A stretch of 29,468 bases of DNA from a virus. Made by a program: the position numbers and the translations under genes. The notes below the pieces were generated by a model, which ran no database searches, was not told the origin of the DNA, and worked only from the letters and a program-made list of their open reading frames with translations. Location: IMG/VR virus record IMGVR_UViG_3300024259_000116, positions 1 through 29,468 of that record, one strand, 5' to 3'. The stretch's first letter is position 1; each line of letters opens with the position of its first letter. Shown one piece after another: positions 27,814-29,468 of the stretch.

Positions 27814-28488
27814 TTATATGTCCATGCAGACTGTCAGGTTAACTTCAGATTCCATGTTAACCGGCACTGGTTGCCCGTTTTCTGTGGTTAAGCTCCAACC
27901 GTTGTAACCTGTTCCAACTTCCACGCCATCAATAGTTCCATATACTGATGGACACGGGTTTATATGCTCAATCCAACTATTCAGCTTAAATAGTTTAGCG
28001 TCAGTGTAGCCCCCCCTGACATCTGCGCCCTGGTGGATTTGCAATAATAGATATTTACTATCGTCTCCATGCTCAAACATTTGACCTTGCAAGGTTTGAG
28101 ATAGGAAGCATTCACCATTGTAGGTATTAAATGCCTTGCCAACCGGGGTTAGTTCCCGTTCCAAGCTATCAATCCAACAACTACCAACTTCACTTGTGCC
28201 GTAGTAATCACCGTTCCAATCATCAACTGGAAGCGTGTTGAACTCGCTGCACAGGTCGTCAAGTTCAAGTATACCACTTGTCAGGTACTTGTAAACCGAC
28301 ACGGTAAAGCAGATACTTTCACTGTCAGTATAATTTTCATGGATAGGGTCAAACCATATCTCAGGTTCATTGTTAAAGTTGGTTTCCTGATTCCGTTGCC
28401 AGTGTCGACCGTCAGTACCGCCAGAATCGCACATTGCTTTACCTGTGTTTTCTGTTAACATTGCTTTGATTGTATCGTTGATGTCCAT
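27814..28488 (-). CDS. Conserved phage accessory protein (DSGG...GRHWQRN type)
   Basis: 224 residues. The start (MLTENTGKAMCDSGGTDGRH, about 9-28, then WQRNQ) is a signature I know from many phage hypothetical proteins, usually written LDSGGAYGRHWERN. The middle holds ICFTVSVYKYLTSGILELDD, and the C-terminal part a beta-rich TGYNGWSLTTENGQPVPVN. Function unknown in every case I can recall. AAAGGGG precedes the ATG. It is followed by the two-hairpin cassette. Confidence 0.75.
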   Translation of the reverse strand: MDINDTIKAMLTENTGKAMCDSGGTDGRHWQRNQETNFNNEPEIWFDPIHENYTDSESICFTVSVYKYLTSGILELDDLCSEFNTLPVDDWNGDYYGTSEVGSCWIDSLERELTPVGKAFNTYNGECFLSQTLQGQMFEHGDDSKYLLLQIHQGADVRGGYTDAKLFKLNSWIEHINPCPSVYGTIDGVEVGTGYNGWSLTTENGQPVPVNMESEVNLTVCMDI

Positions 28489-28510
28489 TGTGTGCCCCTT
28501 TCAAGGGTTA

Positions 28511-28987
28511 TTAAAATAAAGTTCCGTTCTCAAGGTATTGCCAATCATTATCGTTTGACATTTCCGTGAAACATTCCATGCTTGCATGGTATTCTAAGTC
28601 AGCAACTATGTGTTTGACTGCAACGTCAACGGCCTCATTGAAAGCAGTCTTAACGTCTCCAGTTACTTTGACTGAGCTATGAAACGTTTCCAATATATCA
28701 CTGTCCAAACAATAGCCTGAACCGTCAAGAAAGTCTAAAGGTATGTCGGCAGGCTTTATACCTCTGATACAATCGTTATCTATATCTGTTTCTATATAAT
28801 CGAACTGCCCACCTATTGAGTAGTCTGTCACCTTGCAATAAAACAGGTCTGCAAACTTGCTAACGGAGTTCATAGAATCATCTAACCAGAAGTGGTCAAA
28901 GTTTTCAAGGTGATTTGAGTGCGCCACTTCCTGCGCTTGCTCTGATAATTCGGTTATTGAGTAGACTTCAATGTTAACTGTTTTCAT
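28511..28987 (-). CDS. Conserved phage accessory protein (ELSEQAQEVA type)
   Basis: 158 residues. The start (MKTVNIEVYSITELSEQAQEVA) is typical of a phage and plasmid family sometimes annotated as 'antitoxin of toxin-antitoxin stability system', with no toxin visible here. WLDDSMNSVSKFADLFYCKV and then DYSIGGQFDYIETDIDND follow the family plan. GGAGGT lies nine bases before the ATG, within leader repeat copy C. The role is unknown; the antitoxin label should be treated as weak. Confidence 0.7.
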   Translation of the reverse strand: MKTVNIEVYSITELSEQAQEVAHSNHLENFDHFWLDDSMNSVSKFADLFYCKVTDYSIGGQFDYIETDIDNDCIRGIKPADIPLDFLDGSGYCLDSDILETFHSSVKVTGDVKTAFNEAVDVAVKHIVADLEYHASMECFTEMSNDNDWQYLENGTLF

Positions 28988-28994
28988 TCTGTTT

Positions 28995-29042
28995 ACCTCC
29001 AGTTTTTCCCAGATTTTCCCAGAAAACGCCTTATTACGCCTT
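28995..29042. repeat. Leader repeat, copy C (48-bp core)
   Basis: Identical to 29359-29406 over 48 bases (ACCTCCAG, two TTTTCCCAG units, AAAACGCCTTATTACGCCTT), then diverging. It lacks the 34-base palindrome. It supplies the ribosome site (GGAGGT on the minus strand) of the 158-residue gene. Confidence 0.8.
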
Positions 29043-29070
29043 GCATAAAAATCTATCCTACGATTTTACA

Positions 29071-29127
29071 GGACACAAGCTGCCATAGTTGATAGCTTGT
29101 ACCTTGTGGCCTCGATTAGGAGGCCAC
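29071..29127. terminator. Two-hairpin cassette, copy 2
   Basis: ACAAGCT (29075-29081) pairs with AGCTTGT (29094-29100), and GTGGCCTC (29106-29113) pairs perfectly with GAGGCCAC (29120-29127) around a 6-base loop. The order and much of the sequence match 27749-27806, including CTTGTACCTTGTGGCCTC or nearly so. It starts seven bases after the stop of the 72-residue gene. The second stem is stronger here than in copy 1. Confidence 0.6.
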
Positions 29128-29133
29128 TGTCCA

Positions 29134-29352
29134 TCATACGCAACCCGGTGATAGTCTGTGCATAGCACAAGCGATACCCTGCAAGAAAAGCATAGTTTCC
29201 GATCTAGAGCCACGATTGCTCAAGTCTCTGCTGCCGCCCCTATCGACAATCCTGTACCCTCCGTAAGCCTGGTTTAGTTCCAAGTCACTGCCATAGTGGG
29301 CATTAATCTGCTTTAAATAACTTTCCAGTTCAATCAGTTTTACGTTTTTCAT
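29134..29352 (-). CDS. Conserved small phage protein (YGGYRIV...GGSRDLS type)
   Basis: 72 residues. YGGYRIVDRGGSRDLSNRGS and the helical end FLQGIACAMHRL match a small phage family I recall with YGGYRLV and GGSRDLSPR, of unknown function. The N-terminal helix is LIELESYLKQINAHYG. ATG 29352 has GGAGGT seven bases upstream, inside leader repeat copy B. It is the first leftward gene in the window; more may lie beyond the right edge. Confidence 0.75.
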   Translation of the reverse strand: MKNVKLIELESYLKQINAHYGSDLELNQAYGGYRIVDRGGSRDLSNRGSRSETMLFLQGIACAMHRLSPGCV

Positions 29353-29358
29353 ATCTTA

Positions 29359-29468
29359 ACCTCCAGTTTTTCCCAGATTTTCCCAGAAAACGCCTTATTA
29401 CGCCTTATGGGTTATCTAGTCTGTTTCGCATATCGTTGTATAATTGTATATGCATATAGCTATACAAC
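29359..29468. repeat. Leader repeat, copy B, cut by the window edge
   Basis: Bases 29368-29468 are identical to copy A. The window ends exactly at the last base of the palindrome arm TATACAAC (29461-29468). On the minus strand it would place the palindrome about 80 bases before the GGAGGT of the 72-residue gene. The edge may be a contig break at this repeat. Confidence 0.85.

Noticed and set aside
28511-28987. Antitoxin of a toxin-antitoxin pair
   Set aside because: The family label is weak and no toxin-like gene is adjacent.
27442-29468. CRISPR array
   Set aside because: Repeats are long, few, unevenly spaced and separated by genes; no spacer-repeat alternation.
27442-29468. Phage attachment site or terminal repeats
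   Set aside because: No integrase or excisionase is in the window, and additional partial copies lie upstream of genes with ribosome sites, which fits leader cassettes better.

Overview
The window is part of a tailed, siphovirus-like bacteriophage genome with two convergent gene blocks. The rightward block (bases 1-15,768) is the late region: end of head maturation, head-tail joining, tail, then lysis. The leftward block (29,352 down to 15,775) is the early region: small accessory genes, recombination, replication, a sigma factor and DNA modification. The stops of the two blocks are six bases apart near 15,770. The portal and terminase genes must lie beyond the left edge. I saw no tRNA, rRNA, integrase, insertion sequence or CRISPR array, and no gene-free stretch longer than about 300 bases.

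Rightward block: HK97-type prohead protease (cut by the window edge), major capsid protein, two small proteins, gp6-like connector, gp10-like and terminator-like tail completion proteins, tail tube, a two-gene tail assembly chaperone, a 1055-residue tape measure, a large distal tail protein with a LamG-like insert, two small secreted proteins, two baseplate-type proteins, and a lysis cassette (two holin candidates, an M15 peptidase endolysin, overlapping spanin-like genes). Strong hairpins follow both the capsid and tail-tube genes.

Leftward block, from right to left: three conserved phage accessory genes separated by repeated noncoding cassettes (27.4-29.5 kb); a run of mini-genes (25.9-27.4 kb); an Erf annealing protein; a small XRE-type helix-turn-helix protein; a consensus sigma70 promoter flanked by two palindromes; an early cluster of small acidic genes; a replication-type protein; SSB; a zinc-finger protein; a secreted Fn3-like protein; a metallophosphoesterase; a RuvC-like resolvase; a complete RpoD-like sigma factor; a beta-class amino-methyltransferase; and a cytosine methyltransferase whose coding region is open in two frames.

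Host: spanin-like genes and signal peptides point to a diderm (Gram-negative) host. The short sigma factor lacking region 1.1, with FISYAVWW in region 2, resembles primary sigma factors of Bacteroidota and relatives, but the abundant Shine-Dalgarno sites are not typical of Bacteroidota, so the host stays open. Erf, SSB, the replication protein and RuvC form a self-contained recombination and replication set. The two methyltransferases probably protect the DNA from host restriction, and the sigma factor could redirect host polymerase to phage promoters.
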